Shown here piece after piece: positions 5,957 to 13,041 of a DNA stretch of 41,480 bases. Source of the stretch: a virus; the IMG/VR virus record IMGVR_UViG_3300044712_001216, positions 1 to 41,480 of that record; one strand, 5' to 3'. Position numbers and translations under genes: made by a program. The first letter of the stretch is position 1. Each line of letters opens with the position of its first letter. The notes beneath the pieces are model-generated. The model made no database searches. It worked only from the letters and a program-made list of their open reading frames with translations, and had not been told where the DNA came from.

Positions 5957-6733
5957 TTAGGGGTTTCCGTAGAAAACAGGCAGTCCCGATGTTCCCACGT
6001 CCTCACCGATCATTTCCAGTGTCTGGTCCAATGCCCTGCGTAGGGCCAGTGGGTAGGGCTGGATGCGGAAGGTCTGTGCGGTCGGATCCACCTCCGTGCC
6101 GCATGGGATGGTCACTGGGTATGGGAAGTTCTCGAAGAGCTGCACGCCCAGGCTGATGTCTTCCGCCAGGGCTGTGACACCCGAGGCCTCGGCGATAATC
6201 TGCCGACCCATCGAGTTGCGAGCGTTGCTCACTTCCCCTGTCGTCTCGCCCGAAGCTGTGAACCGCACCGCGCGGACAGCCTTCAAGAGATCATCCACGC
6301 CGCTGCAGCCCTTGAGATGGAATCGCAGCGTGCGTATGAACGAGGCCTGGTCCATCGCCTGGCAGGGCCCGGACAGGAACTTGTATGCTGGGCTGGGGCT
6401 CAGCGTGCAAACCGCCTGGTCGCGCCGATCCTCGAGGTTGTATACCGCGACGACAGCGTTCGCCCCCACAAATATCGCAGTGTCGGGCTTGTTCAGCTTG
6501 TGCGCCGCGAAATCAGCCAGATGCCTGGGCATCCAGAAACGCTCATCGTGCCACTTAGGCGGCGCGATGAATGGTCTCACCGTGCCATCTGGGTACCGTA
6601 GGAGGAACTGGCCTCCAGGGCTGCCACCGGATGGCGTCACGTCTTCGACCGACATTGCGGCGTGGGCCAGGTCGACCACCTTCTGGATCGCCGCGGCAGC
6701 GCCGTTGTCCACATTCTCAAGCTCTTTAGACAT
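5957..6733 (-). CDS. DUF2303 family phage protein
   Basis: The 258-residue protein shows the DUF2303 (YfdQ-like) layout: a segment introducing the target residues, FVGANAVVAVYNLEDRRDQAV near the centre, then FLSGPCQAMDQASFIRTLRFH, where family members have a region about fitness to be a fixed-size assembly, and a C-terminal strand-rich part with TFRIQPYPLALRRAL. This family is common in early operons of tailed phages and has no settled function. It is the last protein gene of the small early operon 8424-5957. Only a short spacer separates its stop from the tRNA-like element transcribed in the same direction. Confidence 0.7.
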   Translation of the reverse strand: MSKELENVDNGAAAAIQKVVDLAHAAMSVEDVTPSGGSPGGQFLLRYPDGTVRPFIAPPKWHDERFWMPRHLADFAAHKLNKPDTAIFVGANAVVAVYNLEDRRDQAVCTLSPSPAYKFLSGPCQAMDQASFIRTLRFHLKGCSGVDDLLKAVRAVRFTASGETTGEVSNARNSMGRQIIAEASGVTALAEDISLGVQLFENFPYPVTIPCGTEVDPTAQTFRIQPYPLALRRALDQTLEMIGEDVGTSGLPVFYGNP

Positions 6734-6768
6734 TCGAGCATCCTTGCCCGCCTCGCGGGCGACACGGA

Positions 6769-7143
6769 CTATTTCACTTCCCCTGTTTCATGATCCACGG
6801 CGTCACCGTCGTACAACGTAGAGCCATCAGGCTCGTCGGGCAGCTCGGGGTGAAACGTGAGCGTGCCATCAGACTGCACGATCATCGTGTAGGCCTCGCT
6901 CTGCCGCTTGGGCATCGACCTGGTCAGCTCCGCGGTGACTATCACCTCGCCGGTGGAGTCGCCGTCGCCGTCGACTTTGGGGGCGAACTTGAATTTGAGT
7001 GTGAGCACGCGATCTTTGGCGAGCTTACTGCGGTCCTCGCAGTCCTTCACGATCGCGGCCACCTCGTGCTGGAAGGCGCGATCGATCACGCCGTCCTTCA
7101 GGTCCTTCAATGAGCTCAGCCCGAACTTCACCTTGCGCATCAT
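6769..7143 (-). CDS. Hypothetical early protein, upstream of DUF2303
   Basis: The 124-residue protein starts with a helical region (SLKDLKDGVIDRAFQHEVAAIVKDCED) followed by strands (VLTLKFKFAPKVD, GEVIVTAELTRSM) and an acidic tail ending ETGEVK. Genes with this pattern often accompany DUF2303 genes in tailed phages. The start overlaps the previous stop as ATGA, with AAGGAG just upstream. No catalytic motif is visible. A structural or binding role in early phage development is possible. Confidence 0.65.
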   Translation of the reverse strand: MMRKVKFGLSSLKDLKDGVIDRAFQHEVAAIVKDCEDRSKLAKDRVLTLKFKFAPKVDGDGDSTGEVIVTAELTRSMPKRQSEAYTMIVQSDGTLTFHPELPDEPDGSTLYDGDAVDHETGEVK

Positions 7144-7424
7144 GCGCTCCTTTCACGAAAGTCTGTACGCTCTAGTGCTTGGCCCAACCTTTCAATCGCG
7201 GCCTTCTCTTCAATCTCCTGCATGCCGCGTCCCCCTGGCCCGAACGCGTGATTCAGTGATTCCATTCCGACTATTCGCTTCAATCTCTCCATGTCATTGG
7301 GATTGTCCCGTCGCGCGGTGAAAATCGGCTCCATGGCACGCGCTTCCGCCTTCTTGCGTTCCGCGTCGCATTGCAGGCATCCAGTCCCATGACACCAATT
7401 GCACCCAGAAAAAGCACCCTTCAT
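7140..7424 (-). CDS. Small protein with N-terminal zinc-knuckle-like motif
   Basis: The 94-residue protein begins with CNWCHGTGCLQC, two CxxC pairs six residues apart that resemble a DnaJ-type zinc knuckle, then a basic helix (DAERKKAEARAM) and a second helical segment (MQEIEEKAAIERLGQAL). It is likely a zinc-binding accessory protein. The gene is coupled to the following gene by an ATGA overlap. No enzyme motif was seen. Confidence 0.6.
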   Translation of the reverse strand: MKGAFSGCNWCHGTGCLQCDAERKKAEARAMEPIFTARRDNPNDMERLKRIVGMESLNHAFGPGGRGMQEIEEKAAIERLGQALERTDFRERSA

Positions 7425-7443
7425 CGTTCACGTTCCCTTCCTC

Positions 7444-7629
7444 TTAACTCAGTCCGTCCCAGTCGCAGTCGGCGAAGCCAGCCGGAAGCGTGGGCCACTC
7501 GGCGACGGCCGCCATCGCGTCGATAAGCGTGACCTCGGGGGAGGGAGACGACAGGTCGCCCCCGTTGACCGGTTCCATTGACCGCCCCGAGGCCTCGGCT
7601 GAAGCAGACGGTTTGAAATTCGAAATCAT
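7444..7629 (-). CDS. Hypothetical 61-residue protein
   Basis: A short frame in the early operon with GGAGG five bases before its ATG. The protein is Ser/Ala/Pro-rich at the N terminus and acidic/hydrophobic at the C terminus (LPAGFADCDWDGLS). No family is recognised. The strong ribosome site and tight spacing to neighbours are the evidence that it is real. Confidence 0.5.
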   Translation of the reverse strand: MISNFKPSASAEASGRSMEPVNGGDLSSPSPEVTLIDAMAAVAEWPTLPAGFADCDWDGLS

Positions 7630-7630
7630 G

Positions 7631-7861
7631 TCAGCCTCCGATCAGCACCGCGATCGCATACGGGCCGGCGCCGCCATGCTCGGCGTGATACACCTGGTCG
7701 AGGCGCGAGCCGAGCTTGTCCAGGTCGGCCAGGATCTGCCGGCCGAGGAACACGGCGTCAGGCGCCACATCGCTCAAGAGGGAAAGCATCCGGGCCAGGT
7801 CCAGCCCAGCAGCGCTGAGGTTCTTGGCCAGATGCTCGTGCACTTCGACGGAGATGCCCAT
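7631..7861 (-). CDS. Hypothetical helical early protein
   Basis: The 76-residue protein (MGISVEVHEHLAKNL...) is mainly helical with regular Leu spacing (LDLARMLSLL, RQILADLDKLGSRLDQVY) and a Gly-rich C terminus. The start at 7861 has AAGGAG five bases upstream; a longer frame from 7885 lacks a good site. No family recognised. It lies within the close-packed early operon. Confidence 0.5.
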   Translation of the reverse strand: MGISVEVHEHLAKNLSAAGLDLARMLSLLSDVAPDAVFLGRQILADLDKLGSRLDQVYHAEHGGAGPYAIAVLIGG

Positions 7862-7900
7862 CGCAGCTCCTTCGCGAAAGCCCACTACCCGTTGCCCGTA

Positions 7901-8152
7901 TCAACTCACCAGCGCCCCGCGGCGTACCGTGCGGCGCTTGTTGATCTTGTTGAGCCTGACCATCGCCGCGGCCAGCGTGGCCGCGCGGAGATAGGCCAGG
8001 TTCCATGGCAGGCTCAGCGCCTGCCTCGTGCCCTTCAGTCTGATCAGGAGATTCGCGGGGCTCTCAGCCACCAGGTAGGGGCGGCCAGTCCCGCTGTCGA
8101 TCAGCCCAGTCTCGTGCCAAATAGGGCGATCTTTGTAGCGAATGACGTGCAT
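7901..8152 (-). CDS. Hypothetical early protein
   Basis: The 83-residue protein (MHVIRYKDRPIWHETG...) has N-terminal strands followed by a basic helical region (ATLAAAMVRLNKINKRR). The ATG at 8152 has GGAAGGA upstream; an alternative TTG at 8185 would add 11 residues. No family recognised. It could bind nucleic acid given its basic C-terminal half. Confidence 0.5.
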   Translation of the reverse strand: MHVIRYKDRPIWHETGLIDSGTGRPYLVAESPANLLIRLKGTRQALSLPWNLAYLRAATLAAAMVRLNKINKRRTVRRGALVS

Positions 8153-8232
8153 GTCATCCTTCCCATCAGCCCAGTTCGTTATCAAATCCGTGCGGCTTTA
8201 TATTTGCCCGGCCGCTGATCGTGAGTCACAGT

Positions 8233-8424
8233 TCAAGCGGCGTCTGGTTCCGGCACCGCCATGCGGTCGCCATCCTTCTGGATCTCGATAATCTTCTCGC
8301 GCAGCAGGTCCTTGGCGGTCTTGGTGACCGTCCCGTCCTTGCGGCCGAGCCGAACCTGCTCGATTTGAAGCAGAAGACTCTCGTCTTGAATCAGAATTGA
8401 GGTTGGCATGTCGGACCGTGACAT
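8233..8424 (-). CDS. Small RHH- or antitoxin-like regulator candidate
   Basis: The 63-residue protein has a strand (TSILIQDES), then two helices (LLLQIEQVRLGR and TKTAKDLLREKIIEIQKD), an arrangement compatible with a ribbon-helix-helix dimer. It is the first gene of the leftward early operon. GGAG lies five bases before its ATG, and its sigma70-like promoter (8449-8477) is overlapped by 11-bp repeats. It is therefore a candidate autorepressor binding those repeats. The fold is inferred by eye. Confidence 0.5.
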   Translation of the reverse strand: MSRSDMPTSILIQDESLLLQIEQVRLGRKDGTVTKTAKDLLREKIIEIQKDGDRMAVPEPDAA

Positions 8425-8442
8425 TCAGACTCCGTCTTGAGC

Positions 8443-8501
8443 AACCTAAGAATAACCTAAGAATCGGATGCCGTCAACTCTTTTCTTAGATAATTCTTAG
8501 G
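8443..8501. promoter_or_regulatory. Divergent operator: 11-bp-phased CTAAGAA half-sites
   Basis: AACCTAAGAAT occurs twice in direct tandem (8443-8453, 8454-8464). On the opposite strand TCTAAGAAA and CCTAAGAAT occur at 8482-8490 and 8493-8501, again 11 bp apart. The four half-sites are arranged as two phased pairs facing each other between divergent genes. Eleven-bp phasing places half-sites on one DNA face, as for cooperative ribbon-helix-helix repressors. The tandem repeats overlap the leftward promoter. Confidence 0.72.
8449..8477 (-). promoter_or_regulatory. Sigma70-like promoter, leftward early operon
   Basis: On the minus strand, TTGACG (8477-8472), a 17-bp spacer and TATTCT (8454-8449) form a good sigma70-type promoter about 25 bp before the first early gene. 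The -10 box and spacer are built from the tandem repeats, so binding there would block transcription. Confidence 0.65.
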
Positions 8502-8520
8502 ATAGATAAGGGTTGTGTTT

Positions 8521-8850
8521 ATGCAACACTATGTGTTTAATGAGCTTATGGGAAGACAGGAAAAAAAGAATGTGAATCTCTCGATGCCGCCACCGGTCAA
8601 AATGGAATGGGATCAGATCGTGCGGCGGTGGGGCGGTCCTGGATCAAAACGCATATGGGCGGTCGCAACAGCGTGCGTTCTCCATTTTCTGGAGCTTCCA
8701 GAGAATGACCAGGATTCGCGGATCCAACACGTGATTGGAGCCGACGCCCGTGAAGGTCAGATCGATGAGATGATCGAGGAGGCCCACGAGATCGCCGCGC
8801 ACGACCCGCTCCGCAAACGCAAGGCCGCAATGAACTTACCCCACAAATGA
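8521..8850 (+). CDS. Ribbon-helix-helix-like regulator candidate
   Basis: The 109-residue protein has, after about 17 residues, KNVNLSMPPPVKMEWDQI, a strand leading into a helix as in RHH proteins, then KRIWAVATACVLHFLELP as the second helix. The C-terminal half is acidic and helical (AREGQIDEMIEEAHEIA). The ATG at 8521 is preferred because AAGGG lies 8 nt upstream; a GTG at 8515 is too close. It diverges from the early operon across the phased operator and ends two bases from the convergent metallopeptidase gene. It is the best candidate for a lysogeny repressor, since no CI-type HTH repressor is visible. That role is inference. Confidence 0.6.
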   Translation: MQHYVFNELMGRQEKKNVNLSMPPPVKMEWDQIVRRWGGPGSKRIWAVATACVLHFLELPENDQDSRIQHVIGADAREGQIDEMIEEAHEIAAHDPLRKRKAAMNLPHK

Positions 8851-8852
8851 AG

Positions 8853-9557
8853 CTACTCGACCACCATCCCGGCCGCCTCGGTGTGCTCGCGCAGAAACGC
8901 ATCGACCGCTGGGCCTCTCGTGTATTCCGGACCGGCCGCGACGTCGTCATTGGGGGCGCCGGTGATCGGGTCCACCCCCTCCACCCAGCTTTGCAGATGA
9001 TGGCAGTGCGGGCAGTAGAGCGTTCGATGCACCGTCTTACCGTGGAATTTCGGCTCGTACTCGACACAGCCAGTCACGATGCTCCCGCCGGCCACGATCC
9101 AGCCGCACTTGCCGCATTGCGCCCGGCCACCGTGCGCATCCGCGGCCGACTCCACCGGGAATACCATTCCGATCGGCGTGCCATCATCGTATTCGAGCCG
9201 CCGTTCCTCCTGCGCGGGCTCAGGAGCCACGCGCGGGCATTCGCCCACCTCAACCATCGACTCAAGGGCTTCTCGCCCGCCCTGGGCTTGCAGATCGGAG
9301 TACATGGCCTCCTGGACGGCCGCGCTGAACGCGCAATCCTCTTCCTCTGTTCGCGGTCGCGGCATCGCATGCAGCCAGGCGTGGCGCAGCTCATGCCCCA
9401 GCACCTCCATCCGGCACGCCGGCGGGATGTTGCCGGAGATGTGGATCTCCCGCGTCGACCAGTCCACGCACCCAGCGATCTCGTGGCCTTCCGTGTCCCT
9501 CATCAGACCTGGCATGATCCTCAGCCGGTACTCGCGACTCGCCACATGGAAGAGCAT
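8853..9557 (-). CDS. IrrE/ImmA-like metallopeptidase with C-terminal zinc ribbon
   Basis: The 234-residue protein contains GHELRHAWLH (His55, Glu56, His59), the HExxH zinc site of ImmA/IrrE peptidases, followed by EEEDCAFSAAVQEAM, which may carry the third zinc ligand (Glu). The C-terminal half has CGKCGW (148-153) and YCPHCHH (181-187), a zinc ribbon not usual in the family. ImmA-type proteases cleave phage or ICE repressors, and IrrE triggers the DNA-damage response by cleaving DdrO. Here the gene is convergent with the RHH-like gene, so it may control that repressor. A consensus AAGGAGG and a good promoter precede it. Confidence 0.8.
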   Translation of the reverse strand: MLFHVASREYRLRIMPGLMRDTEGHEIAGCVDWSTREIHISGNIPPACRMEVLGHELRHAWLHAMPRPRTEEEDCAFSAAVQEAMYSDLQAQGGREALESMVEVGECPRVAPEPAQEERRLEYDDGTPIGMVFPVESAADAHGGRAQCGKCGWIVAGGSIVTGCVEYEPKFHGKTVHRTLYCPHCHHLQSWVEGVDPITGAPNDDVAAGPEYTRGPAVDAFLREHTEAAGMVVE

Positions 9558-9588
9558 CGATCCTCCTTAGCCCTTGTACCCTAACTTA

Positions 9589-9617
9589 TATATAACACGT
9601 GAATGGTGTGAATACAA
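9589..9617 (-). promoter_or_regulatory. Sigma70 promoter for the metallopeptidase gene
   Basis: On the minus strand TTGTAT (9617-9612), 17-bp spacer and TATATA (9594-9589) form a strong sigma70-type promoter about 30 bp from the ATG. An inverted repeat, ATCGGC-GTCG-GCCGAT at 9618-9633, lies immediately upstream of the -35 box and may bind an activator or repressor. Confidence 0.68.
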
Positions 9618-9693
9618 ATCGGCGTCGGCCGATATGAATTGGTGAGATGAATGAGGCGTCTCCGCCAAAGACGGCGGAAGATGGAGGAGATTG

Positions 9694-10107
9694 ATGAATG
9701 ACGTGCGAGACGTCACTTGCGCCAAGTGCGGACGGAGGCTGGAGAGCTGGTCGACATCCGTTCTGGCTGATGGGAAAACCGTCTGCGGAATCTGCGCCTT
9801 GAAGCTGCAGAAGCCCCCGGTTGCCAAGATAACCAGGAGAGCAACGCCGCCAGCGACGGTGATCCCTTACGCGACCCCTGTCCCCCAAGAGGAGCCAGCG
9901 ACGCCCGAGATGCTCCCATCGAACTGGATCATCTGCCCAAATCCACACTGTGGGTACAAGGGGGAGCCGGCGCGAAAGATCAACGGAGAATCTTGCTTGA
10001 TCTTCCTGATCCTGCTTTGCCTGTTCATCATTCCGGCGATCATCTACGCTGCAATGAGTGACGAGTATCGATTGTACTGCCCCCGATGCAAGATGCGGAT
10101 AACTTGA
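9694..10107 (+). CDS. Zinc-ribbon membrane protein
   Basis: The 137-residue protein has two CxxC pairs at the N terminus (CAKCGR, CGIC), a Pro/Thr-rich linker, CPNPHCGYKG, then a strongly hydrophobic segment (CLIFLILLCLFIIPAIIYA) forming one membrane helix, and a final YCPRCKM. It looks like a membrane-anchored zinc-ribbon protein. The ATG at 9694 follows GGAGGAG. A small hairpin (TCCGCC/GGCGGA, 9661-9678) lies in its leader. It is one of only three plus-strand genes and ends directly against the convergent tape-measure-like gene. It may act at the host membrane, for example in superinfection exclusion; this is inference. Confidence 0.7.
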   Translation: MNDVRDVTCAKCGRRLESWSTSVLADGKTVCGICALKLQKPPVAKITRRATPPATVIPYATPVPQEEPATPEMLPSNWIICPNPHCGYKGEPARKINGESCLIFLILLCLFIIPAIIYAAMSDEYRLYCPRCKMRIT

Positions 10108-11694
10108 TCACTCCCTGTTGTGCCATCGCATCAGCACCCGCTTGGTCAGGTCGCGCGAGATGTAATCGAAGGCCTTGATGGCCGCCATGGCTGTGCTGCC
10201 GATCGGTTCGAGCTTCTTCGCCGGCCCCGACCCCGCCAGATCGATCGCCTCCAGGTCTTTCATCGTGCCGCCACCAGCCATCCATCGAGCGTACATCAGC
10301 GGGTTAAAATAGGGGCGACTCGCCCGCATCTCCGCGTACCTCTCCGCTTGTGCGGCCTCTGTGTAGACCGGGTGTGTGTCGCCGAATGCGCGGAAGGATC
10401 CCATCCGCAGGCCATAGGTACTGCCATGCCGTACCATCATGACATCAGCCTCGGCGTCCCGGCCGGCTTTTTTGAGTTGTTCCACTGCCTGGGCGACACC
10501 CAGGTTTTTAAACCCATCTCCTCCGAGTGCCATCGATCCCCATTTAGCGACGCCTTGAAGCGGGCCGGCGACGCCCGCCATCTTAACCCCCGCTTCAGTG
10601 AAGGCCGCATCCTCGATAAAGCTGGCTGTGCTCCGTGAGAGCCCCAGCCCCTTCTCTGCATTGGCGCTGAGCGTCTTGGCCAGGCCGAGGGCCTCGGCGT
10701 TGGCGGTGTCTTTGTCCGTCAACCGCTGCAGGGATTTGCGTTGCAGCTCGCCGCCCGCATCGCCCTGCATGCCGCTGATCTTCTCCTCCAGCTCCGCGCT
10801 CTTACTGAGGATCTGGTTAATGAGCGCGAGTTGCTCCTTGCCGAAGATCTTCTGCTTCATGAAGGGATCGAGCGCGGAAAGGCGTTTGAGCTGGCTGATG
10901 TACGATTCGCCCTTGGGCAGAAGGCCCTGGTCTAAAGCCTCGGTCATGCCCTGCATCAGCTCCCGATGCGCTGAGAGCGTCTCTCGCGATCGCCCGCCAG
11001 CCTCGCGGAACTGCCGCATGGTAGCCACCAGCTCAATGAGGCTCACCTTCGCCGCCTTAGCGCCGGGCGCCAGCGCGGCCAGCATCTCCGCGGGGTTCTC
11101 CGCCGCATCCGCCAGCTCTGCCAGGACATCCTCGGCCTGGCCAATGTCCCTGAGCTGATCTCCGAAATTCTGGAAGGCATAGGTCGAGAGTTGCACCATC
11201 GCCGGCAGCTCTTTGCCCAGCGTGTTGCTCAGCCGCAGTGAAGCCTGCAGGGCTTGCTCAACCGTCTGATCGCCCAGGTGGCCGAGTCCCTCCTGGATGT
11301 CCTCGATCGACTTGGCCGCCTCGGCGGTGCCGGTCCCATAGGCGCTGGAGATGGCCAGGACCTGGCTGCGCAGCTCCTTCATGCGGTTGATGTTGTCGCC
11401 CTGGCCAAACAACCCGCGCAGCTCGCGTTCAAATCCCCGCTTGGCCTCGGCGATGTTCTCCAGCGACTGGATGTACTCCTTCACCCCAGCGATGGCGCCG
11501 GCCACGCCAAAGGAAATGCCGATCAGGTTCTGCAATGAGCCCGAAACCTCACCGACCGCGGCCGACAGTTCTTTGCCGGCCTTGGATGACTTTTTGAATT
11601 CATCCTTCACCTTCCCTTGTGCTGCCGCAAGTTTCAGGAACGCCTGGACGGCCTGGGCTTCATTCGCGCTCAGCTCGAAATGCATCTTGCTCAT
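10108..11694 (-). CDS. Tail tape-measure-like protein
   Basis: The 528-residue protein is largely helical with Ala-rich heptad-like regions (FLKLAAAQGKVKDEF, SKAGKELSAAVGEV), a hydrophobic Gly/Ala stretch (about 55-70) and Gln/Leu-rich helices, as in tape-measure proteins of the TP901 type. At this length the tail would be short (roughly 0.15 nm per residue, so about 80 nm by the general rule). AAGGAG precedes the ATG. It is the last late gene, whereas tape-measure genes normally precede the distal tail genes. The order is reversed or rearranged here. A different internal virion protein is the alternative. Confidence 0.6.
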   Translation of the reverse strand: MSKMHFELSANEAQAVQAFLKLAAAQGKVKDEFKKSSKAGKELSAAVGEVSGSLQNLIGISFGVAGAIAGVKEYIQSLENIAEAKRGFERELRGLFGQGDNINRMKELRSQVLAISSAYGTGTAEAAKSIEDIQEGLGHLGDQTVEQALQASLRLSNTLGKELPAMVQLSTYAFQNFGDQLRDIGQAEDVLAELADAAENPAEMLAALAPGAKAAKVSLIELVATMRQFREAGGRSRETLSAHRELMQGMTEALDQGLLPKGESYISQLKRLSALDPFMKQKIFGKEQLALINQILSKSAELEEKISGMQGDAGGELQRKSLQRLTDKDTANAEALGLAKTLSANAEKGLGLSRSTASFIEDAAFTEAGVKMAGVAGPLQGVAKWGSMALGGDGFKNLGVAQAVEQLKKAGRDAEADVMMVRHGSTYGLRMGSFRAFGDTHPVYTEAAQAERYAEMRASRPYFNPLMYARWMAGGGTMKDLEAIDLAGSGPAKKLEPIGSTAMAAIKAFDYISRDLTKRVLMRWHNRE

Positions 11695-11702
11695 GAGTCT
11701 CC

Positions 11703-12320
11703 TTAAGCCGTCACGATCGTGACGTTTGAACCGAAGCTGTTGAAGCTGCCGAAGCTGCTCTCCACGCCCGAAGCAAACCCGCCGCTCATCGAGCCGCCGC
11801 GCACCGGCCCGGTCATCGCCTCCACCGCCTCGTTGTGGATCCGCGTCAGCTCGCGATTCTCGGCCTCAGTCATGCGCACCAGCTCGGCATACTTGTCGGG
11901 CTGGCCGGGCTTGTAGGCGTAGAAGTAGTAGGGGACCTCCATCGCCAGGCGGCACTTGACCAGGCCGCTCTTCTTTTCGCGCTTGACGGTAATGCGATAG
12001 CTCCGCTTGGCGCTCTGCTCGGATTCACCGCTCCACACCAGCGGCTTGTTGTGGCCGAACTTGCGCCGCTTCCTCCAGGAGTAGTGCCGATTGCTCCGCA
12101 TCGATCCGCCCGGCCCGGTGGGCAGGCGCGGCGGCTCATTGTCTCCCTTGCGGGCCTGGTAGCCGTACTTGCGGCCGGCGCCGAGCGTGAAGTGGCCAGG
12201 CATGATGTTGCGCCACCAGTACTCGGCGGCGGCTTCCAGGCCGGCCTTGTTGGCGGCGATCATGCGCTGCAGCTCGTACTCCGCGCCGCTGATGATGATC
12301 ATGCGAGAGTTGAAGGCCAT
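11703..12320 (-). CDS. Tail-completion/virion-morphogenesis-like protein
   Basis: The 205-residue protein contains AEYWWRNIMPGHFTLGAGRKYGY and HNKPLVWSGESEQSAKRSYR. The pattern of an aromatic MPxHF region, a basic YGYxxR region and a PLVxSG motif resembles gp10/gpG-type tail-completion proteins. The C terminus is Ser/Gly-rich. It lies between the coiled-coil structural gene and the tape-measure-like gene, supporting a role in the tail. Family assignment is tentative. Confidence 0.5.
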   Translation of the reverse strand: MAFNSRMIIISGAEYELQRMIAANKAGLEAAAEYWWRNIMPGHFTLGAGRKYGYQARKGDNEPPRLPTGPGGSMRSNRHYSWRKRRKFGHNKPLVWSGESEQSAKRSYRITVKREKKSGLVKCRLAMEVPYYFYAYKPGQPDKYAELVRMTEAENRELTRIHNEAVEAMTGPVRGGSMSGGFASGVESSFGSFNSFGSNVTIVTA

Positions 12321-12327
12321 GTTGGAA

Positions 12328-13038
12328 TTACTCGATTAAGCAAGGCAACTCCTGCTCGACTCTGTAGACGCGGCCTCCGTTGTCAAAAAACAACTCACGG
12401 TAGATCTGCGTGGTCCGTCCAACCTCATCGGGTCGGATCCGCACCACAATAGGGATCCGAAAACCATGGCTGCCAAACATCCCCGTTGGGTTCAGTTCAT
12501 CATCGGAGTTCTGGTAACGGTCCCAACGTCGGGAATCAAGTTCCGCCACCGTCCCGCCTGCAAACTGCGCTGTTTGACTGATGCCGCTCCCAACCACCTG
12601 AGCGCTGGCGAGCCCTCCCGGCACGCAGCACCACACCACCGGCAGGCCATTAATTGCCGTCCCTGATTTCACGCCAGGCACCGGGTAGCGTTGCGGTGAT
12701 GGAGACGCATTGGTCGCGGCGGTCAACTGGTGCGAGTTGCCCTCACCTGGCCACCACTCCGCCATGTTAATGAGCACGCACTCCTCGCCGTCATCGACCT
12801 GCATGTCGTTGACACTCAGCTCGGCGTCGGGATCCCCGCTCCAGTTGGGTGGCCCATAACGTGCCCGGTAGATGCCGCCGCCAACATAGTCGCCGTAGGC
12901 GACGGCCATCACCGCCGATCCCTCCGGCATAGTGGCAGCCGGCCTCACGATCCGGTTGGCCGCCAGCGCCTTAAGCCGCTCGATCTCAGAGCGCATCTCC
13001 GACAGTTGCCGCCGCAGCTCCAGGAGCTCTCGATCCAT
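12328..13038 (-). CDS. Structural protein with N-terminal coiled coil
   Basis: The 236-residue protein opens with a clear coiled coil (LLELRRQLSEMRSEIERLKALA, about residues 4-25) followed by a strand-rich, Gly-rich domain. This suits a trimeric virion appendage with an N-terminal trimerisation stalk and a beta domain. It lies between the large tail protein gene and the tail-completion-like gene, in a tightly packed late operon. No catalytic motif. Possible tail-tip or fibre component. Confidence 0.6.
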   Translation of the reverse strand: MDRELLELRRQLSEMRSEIERLKALAANRIVRPAATMPEGSAVMAVAYGDYVGGGIYRARYGPPNWSGDPDAELSVNDMQVDDGEECVLINMAEWWPGEGNSHQLTAATNASPSPQRYPVPGVKSGTAINGLPVVWCCVPGGLASAQVVGSGISQTAQFAGGTVAELDSRRWDRYQNSDDELNPTGMFGSHGFRIPIVVRIRPDEVGRTTQIYRELFFDNGGRVYRVEQELPCLIE

Positions 13039-13041
13039 CGC

